From NCBI GenBank assembly GCA_028095005.1, contig CM051461.1, positions 172,181,144 through 172,245,143 on the forward strand: a stretch of 64,000 nt of DNA. The letters are read 5' to 3'. The notes under the pieces are model-generated. The model had not been told where the DNA came from, did no database searches, and saw only the letters and a program-made list of their open reading frames with translations. The number at the start of each line of letters is the position of its first letter. Position 1 is the stretch's first letter. The position numbers and the translations under genes were made by a program. Source of the stretch: Rhynchospora pubera. Taxonomy: Eukaryota; Streptophyta; Magnoliopsida; Poales; Cyperaceae. This document shows positions 50,501-61,496 of this stretch, one piece after another.

Positions 50501-52299
50501 GTCATCTTATGAACATGAAGCATACGAGATTATGCTTTCACTGGATGTGAACTATGTGCTCGTTGTGTTTGGTGGTGTGACAGGTTACTCTTCTGATGAT
50601 ATTAACAAGTAAGGCGTTTTGCTCTATATAACTTTTGAATTTCTAATAGGACTTCTGGCTGTCATAATCATTTTGCCTTTTCCCTTGGAAATTGTACAAG
50701 ACTTAAATGGACTGCCACAATCATCAAAGTTCTTACATGAGTTCTGAATACTATGTGAAAATTTGGAAATGAATTGAAAGTCATGATTTTAACCTAAAAA
50801 ATAAGTTGTAAATTTTTTAATGAAGTTACTGAATTCCCCCCCCCCCCCCCCAAGTTGTTGTCCTTTAGGGAACAAAGTGAGTTTCGGTGATTTACATAAA
50901 GAGCTCAAGTCAATAGAGTAATTGAATCACAAGGTTTTGCATGGGAATGAGATTTTCCCTCTTGTATGGGGAATTGGAGCTTGTGTGAGAGGAAGTGGGA
51001 ACTTCTTGCTGACTTCCCTTGCTTTAAGCTTGAGGAAGTGAGATATAAATTTGAAGTGCACTTACTTACGTCCACATGCACATTTGCATGTGGCCTCTAA
51101 TTTATTTGAATGGTTGGATAGTAACTCGGCTGTGGTACACTTAATTGTCGAGCTAAATTTTCTGTTTTGAAAATTTTTCAGGTTCTTGTGGATGGTACGT
51201 ATTGGTGGTGGTGTGTTCCCAGTAATTAAAGAGCCTGATTATCTTGTCAATGGTGAATTCCGTGTTGACAAGGGTGCTGCACCAAAGATGCTCAACTGTC
51301 TTATGTAAGTTTCTTCTTTCCTGCTAGATGACTGAACCTTCACATCTAGAACATCTATGCATATTCTAGTGAACCAGGGTTTTTACCAATTATTGTTAAC
51401 ATACTCTCTCTCAGTTAGTTATTTACTCGAATATTGTTATCCCGTGTTTCTCTAAATAGGTACATGTTCTTTACAAGTAGAACAAAATATTTTGACCTTA
51501 TTTTTTTTTTAATAATTATGAAGAACATAATTTCCAAAGTATGTTGTCTATGGATAGTACTGTTTGATTTTTTGCTTTGCTAGCTAAAAGGGGCTACCCA
51601 AAGATAGTTTCAAGGACTAATTCATCTTCTTTTTGCTAATTGACCAGGTATAAGCTTTGTTATTATCGTTTTGGGGAGATGACCACAGAATATGGAAAGC
51701 CGCCAGGGTAAGATGTGATTTGTGCATGTTTTTTTTTTCATTTATAATTTTCTTGGAAAGTGACATGTCAATTGTTTTGTACAGAATTGATAATATTAAT
51801 ATATACATATAAAAGAAGCAATCCTTTAATTAGCCAAAAGGGCTAGTCTCTCAGAGCAAAATCTGGATAATTGAATATATTATACTCAATGAATCATGGG
51901 CATTCTCTGACCTCCACCATTCTTAATGCATAAAATTCTTTCCATGTCTAAATTCATGATCCACCCATCTTTATTTTGTTACAGTCTCTCGCAATTTTTT
52001 ATCACTTTGACAAGGTTGGTGACAAAGAAATTAGTTTTGATTATTATCAAAGTATATTGTCATTTATTTTATTTTATCACAATAACCCATTGGCACTTGA
52101 CAAATATACTATCAAAATGAATTATTGAGTGCTCTTCATTTGCTTATTGCTATACACCTTTGTTGTTAGGTACGATCGTGTAAGAGGTGTGGAGATTGGA
52201 AACAAAGATATAAAACTTGAGTATTTGGAGGAGGCATTTACAACTTCAAACTGGATTGTGCGAATCTACAAAGTTAAACCACCTAAAAATAGATGGTGA
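47573..52299 (+). CDS. STT3B: Oligosaccharyltransferase catalytic subunit STT3B (7 coding exons, 729 aa)
   Basis: Transfers the preassembled glycan from dolichyl diphosphate to Asn of N-X-S/T sequons in the ER lumen. Coding exons: 47,573-47,856; 48,336-48,939; 49,366-49,899; 50,154-50,608; 51,182-51,304; 51,648-51,707; 52,170-52,299, with all phases consistent. The multi-span membrane domain fills about 35-500. Catalytic elements are visible: HEFDPYFNYR (D67), the SVSE motif at about 367-370, and WWDYGYQ at about 556-562 followed by DNNTWNNTHIA. The soluble C-terminal domain ends in KVKPPKNRW. The length and nearly the whole sequence match Arabidopsis STT3B (about 735 aa) better than STT3A (about 779 aa). 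The start ATG has a good plant context (GCCATGG). Intron 4 contains a 16-C run. The gene converges with DJC76. Confidence 0.97.
50836..50851 (+). repeat. Homopolymer run of 16 C in STT3B intron 4
   Basis: Sixteen consecutive cytosines in an otherwise AT-rich intron. The exact length is liable to replication and sequencing slippage. Confidence 0.9.
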
Positions 52300-53383
52300 G
52301 ATCTTCTGCATCTGCACTCTTTTATTGAGCTTCCTTTTTTTGGAATTGCTAGTCTTCAAGGGAAAATGACATATTTTAGGGAAAGAGAGACGAATTAGAT
52401 TGAACAATCAGCTCGCAGTAGATTGTTTTTGCATACTTAGACTTTTTGCTTGCTTTTAGATGAAAGCTAGATAATGTTATTGTTCTTTTAGAATGGAAAA
52501 TTTTGAGTGATGTTTCCTCCTTGTTAATTACTCATTTTCTTATGATGTATTAGACTTGTTCTTACTATGCAGAGAGATATTTTCAGTTTTTTGCTACTTG
52601 ATATTGTGATTTGATGGTTTGTACCACTCAAGAGTCGAGATGACAGGATAAAATATAATTTTTGTTTTGTGCTGCGCAGCAGACCATAGTTTTGGTTTGG
52701 CTGGTGCTTTAGGGGAAGTATTATCTGTCACTTTAAAACATTTTACAGTCAACTGGATAAAAAAAGTTTTCAGGAACTTTTAGCAAAAATAGAACAGAAG
52801 GATCATCGAAGTAAAAAAGAGTTTAAAGAGAATTGCTGTAGGTTTGTCATGCATAAAATTCACTGTGGATATTACATTGAAAGGAATCCATCTGTTATTA
52901 TATTCATGAGACAACAATTTAGTTTGTAACAGCCTGGTCATTTGTGAAATGTTCAAATTTCTGGGTTGCGAGAGAGGAAGAGCGAGATAAGAGAAGTATG
53001 TGCAAGACCTCGTCTTTTCCTTGTCATTGCAAGTGGCATTGCACTTTGCTAGTTGATCGGCGACTGACAATGAAGCTTTTACTTTTAGACTTTTTTGGTA
53101 TAATAATTGTCTCGTACAGTCATCTCCTCTTCACGCAAAACTGAAACCAGGGTTTTCATCGCATTTGTGAAGGTTTTGTTAAAATTATAAACATTCTGAT
53201 GAAGTTCAATGTCAACATATTTTTTGAAGCCTAATTCTATTTAAATAAATTCAACTCAAGTATTATTTGGTCCTGTAAAGCCTTAAGCTGAATGACTTTT
53301 ATATACAGGTAATATATACAGTATGGCAAATAAGCTTATTAGGACAAGAAGCCCACATTTTCTACTACAAGAAAAGTACTCTA
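52300..53383. other. Convergent intergenic region STT3B / DJC76
   Basis: About 1.08 kb between the two stop codons. It must contain both 3' UTRs and terminators. No repeat ends or additional gene were seen. Confidence 0.6.
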
Positions 53384-55676
53384 TCATTTTGCTTTCCGTG
53401 ACTTCATCTCAAGCACCTCAACTAATCCCACAACTGCCAGTCCAATCATGAACCAAGTAGCCCCAGATAACAAAACCTGCATCTCAAAACTGTTAACAAT
53501 TTGCATTGCTATTTCACCACCCATATGTTGTTCCACTCCAATTCCTGCATTCTTATCCCCTTGGTACATCACAAGCGATGCTGCAAGAATTGCCATGATT
53601 GAAGGGGTTCTTATATCCAGTCTTATTTTCTTGGTATCAGCACCTTTTGCATACTTTGAACTTCGCTGCTCTGAAGAAACATTTATTGGGGACTCTGATG
53701 ATGCTGCAGTAGGGGCCTTACGATTGATTGATGGTGATGGAAGGATGTGAACTGGATTCCAATATTTGTCACTATAATTTAGTTCTATGCGGGCAGGGAT
53801 GCCGCCTTGCTCCTTCCGTCTTGTGGCTGCCTCTAGAAGCTTTTGAGTGAAGGGACGTTTAGATCTTCTGTGAGTAGGATTACTAGTAAGTGAAGCATCC
53901 TCTCTGCTAGTTTCCGGCTTGAATGGTTGCCAGTACCACCAGTTCGAGATCGATCTAATCCCTTGAACAGCTGAAATTCTAGATCCTCTTTGGAATTCTG
54001 ATTCCTGGTTGCAGTAAAGGTAGTGAATTAGATTTTATATTTAGTGAAGAAACCTAAATTTAACATTACTAATATAAATAGATTATAATGACAACAAGAT
54101 TTAATTTGTCAACAGAAATAGGCTAATGACTGATCCAATACTTATGAAAATAAAAAAATTAAAACTACAGAGTGTATGTAATTGAGCTAAACTATCGAAT
54201 TCGGTACAAATTAAAAACCAGTTTGTCGCAATAGTTTAATTGGCATTTGTTCGATCAGTACACAATCAATTCTCAAGTTGCATCAAATTCCATACACACC
54301 ATACGGTCTATTTATGCAATAAAAGAACATGTATAATCACATTTTCAGTCGACAAATTTGACACTTTTTGTCACAGTTGTCGAAATATTTAATTGTTGAT
54401 ACATTATTATTGCTGAAAATGTTCTGGATCTAACAAATACAATAGTTGAATGTAATTACTATTCCCATTTTGTTGCTATCTACATTACGTCATTACCTCG
54501 GATCCCCTTTTTGAAGCCTTTTGCTTCATCTCATAAAACCTGGTTTGGAACTTGTTGAGATCGGCGAATATATTTGAAACGCGGGCCCCAACTGTATTGC
54601 CTTGTGATATCCTCACACTTCCACGAGGTTGTTTTGACATCAAGAACTCTAGGGCTGCTAAATTAGACCTTTCAACCATGCTAGTAGGAAGAAACCAAAG
54701 ATAAGATTAAATAGATAAAATTTGTCAATTTAAAAAGAGATATTTTAAGATTTTAACATAAAAAGTTTCATACTCGATTTCAAAATGCTTCATTAAGTTG
54801 GTAAGGACTAAGGAGTGATCTCAGGATTGTACTCTTCAATTTCTAGATTCTGGTTATAACTTATAAGTATACAATGAAAAGCAGCAAGTCTTGGTATCAT
54901 ACACTCACCTGATACAGTCAACTGGGCAAGTTTGAATGGCCTCAAAAATCTTCTCTTCTGGGTCAGCCCACTGAGAAACGACTCGTGCACGGCCATAACA
55001 CGACTCAATTGCAAATGTTTTGTTTGCGAATAAAGCACACTTCAAACAACCAACACATTTTAATTCATCAACAAAAACTGCACGTTGCTCAGTCTCTGGA
55101 CCGGACCAAACTGAGTATAGTGGTTTGCCTGTGTACCCTTGGAATTCTGAGAGCTTTGCTTGCTCCTGTATAATCACAAATCAAATTATCTATATGAAAA
55201 CGCTTATCTTAAATTTACAAGCTTGGAATTTCTGTTTTCCTTACTTCGATTTTTCCTTGTTGACTATGGACTTTTGTTCAAAAAGAGAAAATATCATTTT
55301 TTTTTTTTCATAATCAGTATAAATTGTAGAAAACCTGATCATAGATGGAGCGTGAGGCAGGATCCATGAGGAGAGAGTACACCTCATTAAGCACAATAGC
55401 CATGTCATGACCGGCGGGTCCCGCTATGTCAGGATGGCAGTGCTTCTGCAGTGCTCTGTAGGCCGCCTTTATCTCCGCCTGACCTGACGATCTCTCAACT
55501 CCCAACAGCTCATATAAATCATAATCCATAACCCATGACGAAGATTTGGTACTGGAGTTAGAATTGGATGATGCTTTGCATCTGATTTGGTGGCGAGATA
55601 GCTTAGTTGCTTTGCTCTGTTTCTGACTGCTAAACACCAGTGAAGGAGAGACGTTGTTTAGGAGGAAAGTATGCAT
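53384..55676 (-). CDS. DJC76: Chloroplast J-domain/ferredoxin fusion protein DJC76 (4 coding exons, 467 aa)
   Basis: J-proteins stimulate Hsp70 ATPase; this small plant group fuses the J domain to a bacterial-type ferredoxin module and is plastid-targeted. Coding exons on the minus strand: 55,676-55,335; 55,165-54,909; 54,680-54,497; 54,004-53,384, with consistent phases. Residues 1-49 are Ser/Lys-rich like a transit peptide. The J domain spans about 51-114 with HPD intact (81-83). The ferredoxin module spans about 143-200 with CVGCLKC (Cys 151, 154, 157) and the CPVDC pair (194, 198) suited to a 4Fe-4S cluster. A basic linker follows, and a membrane segment at about 437-457 (WFMIGLAVVGLVEVL) ends the protein. 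The length fits DJC76 (about 465 aa) rather than its shorter relatives. The client and redox role are unknown. Confidence 0.92.
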
Positions 55677-56249
55677 GGTGATTTGGTACTGTAGAGAAGA
55701 GTAGACGTGAAAGTGCAGGATAAATTGTTATTTTGGCGGAGAGGAGAGGAAGGGGAAGAAATTTACCAGATTCGTAGGATATTTTGGAGTGTACAAACTG
55801 AAAAGTGCAACTGAAGATATTTCTGATTCCAGGAGTCGGGGGCGTCGTCTCCATTTGTCCTCAAGTTTGTAGACGATTAGACTAGTGGTAGTGGTGAAAC
55901 AGATATATCCATTTTTAAAATTAATGGAGATAAAGTGATATACCTTTTTTACTTTTTTTTAAGATCAATATCACCTCTCAACGGGCACGTGTCAGGAAGC
56001 AAAACTTATCAAATATCACGTCTAAAATTACCGGTTTCCGTGTTAGAAAAAAAACTTAAAAAAAAAATGGTAAATATCTGAGCGAGGGATTGGAAATTAT
56101 AAGATGTAAGCAAACTAAATGCTCTCATTTTGAAGAGCACCGGTACTTGTTCGTACTATTATTCTTACATTATTTGTTTTTATTTTTATAGACACCAGTG
56201 TAGTATAGTGATGATGCCCAGCAAAAAGGTTATTTAAGCTGCTTGTAAC
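55677..56249. other. DJC76 upstream region
   Basis: Leader and promoter of DJC76 on the minus strand (to about 55,860), followed by AT-rich DNA with no recognised feature. Confidence 0.5.
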
Positions 56250-56581
56250 TAGGCCGGTCAATATTCTGTTCCGCTAGCTCTAGTGTTCCGTTCCGTTCCA
56301 TCCGAACGGAACGTTAAATGAAACATAAAATCAATTTCGTTTCTGAAAATTGAACAGAAACGGAAATGAAAAAAACGAACAGAACGTAAACGGAACACGG
56401 AAATGGACGGAAATGGGCTGAAATCAATAGAAAATGGAGGACAGAACGTTAAACGGAACGAAAATCTATTCTGTTTGACGAAACGGAACGGAAACAGAAT
56501 AGATTTTTATTCCGTCGACTGGAACGGAACGGAAGCGGAACATGTCATTTTCGTGTTCTGTTTTCACATTTGACAGGCCTA
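56250..56581. mobile_element. hAT-type MITE, 332 bp, 8-bp TSD CTTGTAAC
   Basis: Ends TAGGCCGGTCAA and TTTGACAGGCCTA are imperfect inverted repeats. CTTGTAAC is duplicated exactly at 56,242-56,249 and 56,582-56,589. The interior is packed with GGAAC/GTTCC words in both orientations, as expected for transposase-binding subterminal repeats of hAT elements. No coding capacity. Confidence 0.9.
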
Positions 56582-56774
56582 CTTGTAACTAAAGCATTGT
56601 ATTTTTATGCTCTACTTCAAAAATAAATAAATAACCTGCATTCTATTACTTGTTCAGGTCATAGTTTTTTTTTTCATTTCAACTATGTTTTTCATAACTA
56701 TTATTATTATTATTATTATACAAATAATAATAGTATTCATTACCATTATCATCATATTAATTATAAATAATAAA

Positions 56775-56933
56775 GGCTCCGTTTGGATAAGGTGTGGGAA
56801 GAAGGAAAGAAGGGAAAAAGTGGGAAGAAGTATTGGAAAAATGTGTACTTTGTGAAGAGTTTGAATTGTTTATAATAAATTTATTTCCTTATTCCCTTCT
56901 TCCCTTCTTCCCAAATGGAATCCAAACGAAGCC
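56775..56933. mobile_element. TIR MITE, GGCTCCGTTTGGAT family, copy 1
   Basis: Starts GGCTCCGTTTGGAT and ends ATCCAAACGAAGCC (inverse complement with one mismatch). 159 bp. AAA flanks both ends (3-bp duplication possible but uninformative). It sits next to trinucleotide repeats (56,700-56,720 and 56,935-57,040). Confidence 0.75.
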
Positions 56934-57087
56934 AAAATAACAATAACAGCAACGACGACAACGATGACGACGACAACAACAACAACGGTTGTATTCATAA
57001 TAATAATAAAAAATAGTAACAACAACAACAATATTGATATTTATAACTCTCAATCATCATATTCATAACCGCATGTCTGATATACTA

Positions 57088-57298
57088 AGGGTGTGTTTGG
57101 AAGAGGCGCGAACAAGGGACGAACAGCTAGTTCGCGAACTAGCACTGTTCGCACGAACCAAACAACCCACGAACAGTCGTAGTTCGTGAACTTCTCCCTT
57201 GTTCCTAAATCCCCGATTTTTACGAACTAGGCACGAACTAGGCGCTGTTCGTGGCTGCCTTGTTCGTCCCTTGTTCGTGCAAGTTCCAAACACACCCT
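57088..57298. mobile_element. TIR MITE, AGGGTGTGTTTGGAA termini
   Basis: A perfect 15-bp inverted repeat AGGGTGTGTTTGGAA / TTCCAAACACACCCT bounds 211 bp. The interior holds many GTTCG/CGAAC words in both orientations. The flanks share ATACTA, giving an approximate 8-bp duplication (ATATACTA / AAATACTA), which suggests hAT. The 76-codon ORF inside is a by-product. Confidence 0.82.
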
Positions 57299-57598
57299 AA
57301 AATACTATGTTTTAATCAATAGTTTTTGCGGTGTGATCTAGTCGAATTTATGTCATGTTTGACAATGTAACTAAAACTCATTTCGATTTTAGGAATCACA
57401 AGCAAACATCTAGCAATGCATTGTAACTATCTAATTTTGACGTAGAGAAAATAAATACATACAACACCTAATAATTAATTTTGTTAACCAAAAATCAACA
57501 AAAAGTTCTACTATTTTTTGCAATGTTTTATCAATTCGGCCATGTAATGATCACTCGGGTGGTTTTCGAGATGGATCAGCTGGCATGATCAAGTTTAT

Positions 57599-57690
57599 TT
57601 ATTTATTATTATTATCATTATTGTTATTATTATTATTATTATTACTATTATTATTATAATTATTATTATTATTGTTATTATTATTATTTT
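57599..57690. repeat. TTA/ATT trinucleotide microsatellite
   Basis: Interrupted run of TTA/ATT units with occasional ATC, GTT and ACT variants. Confidence 0.9.
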
Positions 57691-57776
57691 TTTTTTGCTC
57701 TGCTTACGGGAAAAATATATCTTAAAAAAACAATGTGTGGTAGAATTTGAATTTGGATTCTATCACATTTCACATA

Positions 57777-57915
57777 GGCTCCGTTTGGATGATGCTAGGA
57801 ATAAAGAAATAGTCTCTTTCTAGGTATAAATTTATTCCTAACCATCTAAATTCTTCACAAAGTTACATACTTCCCAATATTATTCTTTTTATTCCTAAGC
57901 GATCCAAACGGAGCC
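57777..57915. mobile_element. TIR MITE, GGCTCCGTTTGGAT family, copy 2
   Basis: Perfect inverted termini GGCTCCGTTTGGAT / ATCCAAACGGAGCC bound 139 bp, flanked by ATA on both sides (57,774-57,776 and 57,916-57,918). The termini are shared with the element at 56,775-56,933 but the interior differs. Confidence 0.85.
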
Positions 57916-58356
57916 ATAGAAAGCAACCCCTTTACCACCACAATAGTTTAACTTTTTTTTTTCTAGAAAGAGCGCTGGAAAAAAAAATTAGAACTTTTAT
58001 AAATTATAGTTGATCATGTTCAACATTCTTCGACTTCTGTCACTAATTTGATTAGTCGAACCAATTGAATGATCGAACGTGTAGCTCAATTGGTTTGATG
58101 TCCGATTATATTATGAAACATGGATTTCTTAGGTCGGTTGACTTAACTTCGTTGTAAAATGAACGGTTAAGAGTTTTATTTTGTTGTTTTTCTTTGTCTA
58201 ATAGAAATTTAGTTTCAAACTTTTTTTTTTTGGATATTATTGATATCTAAACAAGGATATAAATTGTTTATTAATTGAAGGTCCAGAGAACTTTTATGAA
58301 TATCATCAGCTTGACCGAATTTTATGTATTGTAACCCGTTCTATAAAGGTAAATTG

Positions 58357-58512
58357 GAGAACCAGCTCTTGGTCTAGCGACAAAGAGCAATGCTTCTTAA
58401 CTCCTTGAGTGAAAGGTCGCAAGTTCGAAATCCGACTGAAGGTTTTTCATAGACATTTTATTTAAAAATAAGTTGGGTGGCTTAGACCTCCAGTTTATCT
58501 TATAAAAAAAAA
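58357..58512 (+). mobile_element. tRNA-derived SINE, ~156 bp
   Basis: The 5' part resembles a tRNA promoter: an A-box-like TGGTCTAGCGAC (about 58,370) and a B-box-like AGTTCGAAATCC (about 58,422). A tRNA-unrelated tail ends in an A run (58,505-58,512). GGTAAATTG (58,348-58,356) and GGTAGATTG (58,513-58,521) flank it, a 9-bp duplication with one mismatch. A cloverleaf does not form, so it is not a tRNA gene. Confidence 0.7.
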
Positions 58513-58662
58513 GGTAGATTGTGAATGACATGCTGTTGAGGTCTTATTGGATTTCATAAATATTTAGACTTAATAATCGATACGCATTAAAGTTAGAGGT
58601 CTAGAGATTGACATTCATAAAAATTCTTTAAAAATCTCTAAACTGTCAAGAAATGTATTATA

Positions 58663-58689
58663 CTAGCTTTAGATTCGCGCTTTGCGCGA
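58663..58689 (-). mobile_element. Helitron-type 3' terminus (minus strand)
   Basis: Read on the minus strand: hairpin TCGCGC-AAA-GCGCGA (58,689-58,675), an 8-nt spacer, CTAG (58,666-58,663), then host T. Geometry and stem are the same as at 29,966-29,992, so the two belong to one family. The body would extend to the right. The 5' end was not located. Confidence 0.65.
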
Positions 58690-59370
58690 TTAGAGAAGTT
58701 TTAAGGCTAACTTATAATTTTTATAAGGGTTAGAATTATCAATTATGATTGTAAATATTTGAATAAATACTAAATTATCTTACAATTGATCTTTTGATTG
58801 TAATTAATTGCATAGTTTTGTATGTGTGTCATTTATAATATATTTATCATTTATATCAGAACTATTGTTTTTGGAGATTTTTAATTTCAAGAGAACTTAA
58901 TTGTCTCTATCATTTTTAATATATAGAAAGTGAAGGATGACATGTAATCATTAAATATTTTTGTCAAAAAGTATTAGAATTATGAGAACAAAACCTACTG
59001 TGTTCATCTTGGACAAAACCAACTATCTTAAAATTTTTCTAAGTTTTACCAATTTGATCAACTTTTATTTTTTTATTATCGATAATCAATAATTGAATAC
59101 CAATAAAATTAAATGCTATCTTACAAATAATTTAAATTACTTAGCAACAATGGATTTCTCATAATTACTTTCATATTAAACTTGATGAAAAAATTAATTT
59201 TAGAAAATCGCCAAATATTTTAAAAGTTATGCATTCTATATAATTTGTAAAATTTTAAAAAGATGAAAATTGCTAAAAATTGTATGATTATGTTAAAAAA
59301 GTTATGTAGCATGATTTGATTTGTTATAATTTTGCTATTATTTATATAGAATTTTATGCACAAATAAAGT
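58690..59370. other. AT-rich, presumed Helitron body
   Basis: Very AT-rich sequence without ORFs. It lies on the interior side of the minus-strand Helitron terminus. Confidence 0.4.
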
Positions 59371-59690
59371 TACAAATTTCTTTGAATAATTAAAAATCTA
59401 ATGATATTTATGAAATTGTGGAGATTCAATATTTATTAGATTAAAAAAATTATTTAAAATATTTATAAATCTATAATTATACAATTTTACATAATTAAAT
59501 TTTTCATATATCTGTGAGTAATTATAAAATTATAAATTTCTTTGAATAATTAAAAATCTAATGATATTTATGAAATTGTGGAGATTCAATATTTATTAGA
59601 TTAAGAAAATTATTTAAAATATTTATAAATCTATAATTATAAAATTTTACATAATTAAAATTTTCATATATCTGTGAGTAATTAAATAAA
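59371..59690. repeat. Tandem duplication, 160-bp unit
   Basis: Two adjacent, nearly identical copies (59,371-59,530 and 59,531-59,690), recognised by TTTCTTTGAATAATTAAAAA and ATATATCTGTGAGTAATTA in each. Few differences, so the duplication is recent. A more diverged third relative may follow (about 59,700-59,880). Confidence 0.9.
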
Positions 59691-60552
59691 TTTTGATAGT
59701 CAAATGATTTTTTCAAGGCCTCCAAAAAATTTTAAAACGGAAAGTTTATGCAGATTAAATTTTATGAGATTCAGAAAATTATTTAAATTATTTTATAACT
59801 CTAAAAATTAAACATTTTATATTCATGAATTCTTTATATTTTTGTGAGCACACATATAAATTTTCATAATCAAATAAATTTTTAAAGACACCTAAACAAT
59901 TTAAAAACTAAACTATATTTAATCTGAAATTATGAAATGGAGGTGTCCGTTGTCTTATAGAATGGAGACAAGATTGTGCTGACATCACCCTTGCGATGTA
60001 GAAAACACCCCTAAAATTAGAGTATTTATAGATTCTGAAAAAGAATATAGAGTCTTTTATAAATTAAAGACTTACAAACTTATAGTTAGGGCCTTAGGGG
60101 AAACATGTTTAGAAAATTGAGTATCATCCATGGTCCGCTTTTAAAGAAAGATCATTGCGCAGAAAATCTAATCGACTTTGAAGATCATAAAAATTATTTG
60201 GACCATCAATTGAGAAAAGCATTTACTCTGAAATCCGTAAGTCCAGGGAGAAACAACAAAAAAAATGATTAAATAAATGTTATTCGTAGTCTAATTTTAC
60301 AAATCAATCAGGCAACTTTAATTAGTGTACCAAAATTTGAAATGAACAGTTTTAAAGGGAGTTATGATTATTATTTAGTTTGTTCTTTGTTGCATCCTTG
60401 GTATCATTGTAACTACATTTTAACAGGTTATTAAGAACCTCTTTTGTACGTACTGTTTCCAAATTTAGTTATTATTAATATATTATTAACCCATAAATCA
60501 TAAGTTTTTTTATTTATAAGATGAAATTAATACTATGTCTAAAACTATTCTG

Positions 60553-60586
<34 letters not shown>
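59691..60586. other. AT-rich non-coding stretch
   Basis: No genes or element ends recognised. It ends in a TA microsatellite (about 60,561-60,586) that abuts the first foldback element. Confidence 0.5.
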
Positions 60587-60591
<5 letters not shown>

Positions 60592-60982
60592 ATGGATTCA
60601 ATCAAAGCGCTTTGATCGGAATCTCAGTTAAACCCCGTCGGTTCTCAATTTTGAAAGTTCAAACGACCGATCCGAACCGTCAAATATGATCTCCATATTG
60701 AAATCTCCTTGCCGACCAAAATTTTCATTTTTTTGAATTTTTTAAGTATTTTTTTCGGATTTTCAAAAATCGTTAATCTAATTTGTTCTGAACCCTACAA
60801 AAATTGCTGTTTTTGAAAATCTGAAAAAAATACTTACAAAATTCAAAAAAATGAAAATTTTGGTCGTCAAGGAGATTTCAATATGGAGATCATATTTGAC
60901 GGTTCGGATCGGTCGTTTGAACTTTCAAAATTGAGAACCGACGGGGTTTAACTGAGATTCCGGTCAAAGCGCTTTGATTGAA

Positions 60983-60991
<9 letters not shown>
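60587..60991. mobile_element. Foldback element 1 in TA microsatellite
   Basis: Two long inverted arms (about 60,590-60,770 and about 60,810-60,985) with few mismatches, carrying ATCAAAGCGCTTTGAT near each end; that 16-mer is itself a perfect palindrome. The arms include GACCGATCCGAACCGTC and ATGATCTCCATATTG. TA runs flank both sides (a CT run intervenes on the right). There is no coding capacity, and ORFs through it are artefacts. Confidence 0.82.

Positions 60992-61079
<88 letters not shown>
60986..61079. repeat. CT and TA dinucleotide microsatellites
   Basis: A (CT)n run at about 60,986-61,020 is followed by about 28 TA units (61,021-61,076) between the two foldback elements. Confidence 0.95.
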
Positions 61080-61080
<1 letters not shown>

Positions 61081-61454
61081 TTTAGCTACGGTGAGTCGCG
61101 ACTCACGGACCCTCCGGTGAGTCGCGACCAATACTTCTAGATCTAGATCAAAATGACCGATCCAAACCGTCCAATATGATCTCCCTATTGAAATCTCCAT
61201 GTAGACCAAATTTTTTATTTTTTTGAAATTTTAGAAAATCGTTAATCTAATTGGTTCTGAACCATTCAAAAACATCAGTTTTTAAAAATCCGAAAAAATA
61301 CTTAAAAATTTCGAAAAAATAAAAAATTTGGTTTGCACGGAGATTTCAATAGGGAGATCATATTGGACGGTTTGGATCGGTCATTTTGATCTAGATCTAG
61401 GAGTATTGGTCGCGACTCACCGGAGGGTCCGTGAGTCGCGACTCACCGTAGCTA

Positions 61455-61457
<3 letters not shown>
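61080..61457. mobile_element. Foldback element 2 in TA microsatellite
   Basis: Inverted arms begin GTTTAGCTACGGTGAGTCGC and end with the complement, AGTCGCGACTCACCGTAGC then TAAAC. The outer word GTGAGTCGCGACTCAC is a perfect 16-bp palindrome present in both arms. The inner arms share GACCGATCC, AACCGTC and ATGATCTCC words with foldback element 1. TA runs flank both sides (left of 61,076 and 61,458-61,494). Confidence 0.88.

Positions 61458-61496
<39 letters not shown>

Noticed and set aside
58077..58200. Second SINE (word GTAGCTCAATTGG)
   Set aside because: An A-box-like word is present, but no B box, tail or flanking duplication was found.
58357..58450. Possible tRNA gene
   Set aside because: Promoter-like A and B boxes are present, but no acceptor stem or cloverleaf forms. 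The A tail and target duplication fit a SINE better.
60964..61209. ORF encoding a Tyr/Ile and Arg/Glu run
   Set aside because: A translation of TA and CT microsatellites, not a protein gene. The same holds for the poly-Asn ORF at 62,416-62,598.
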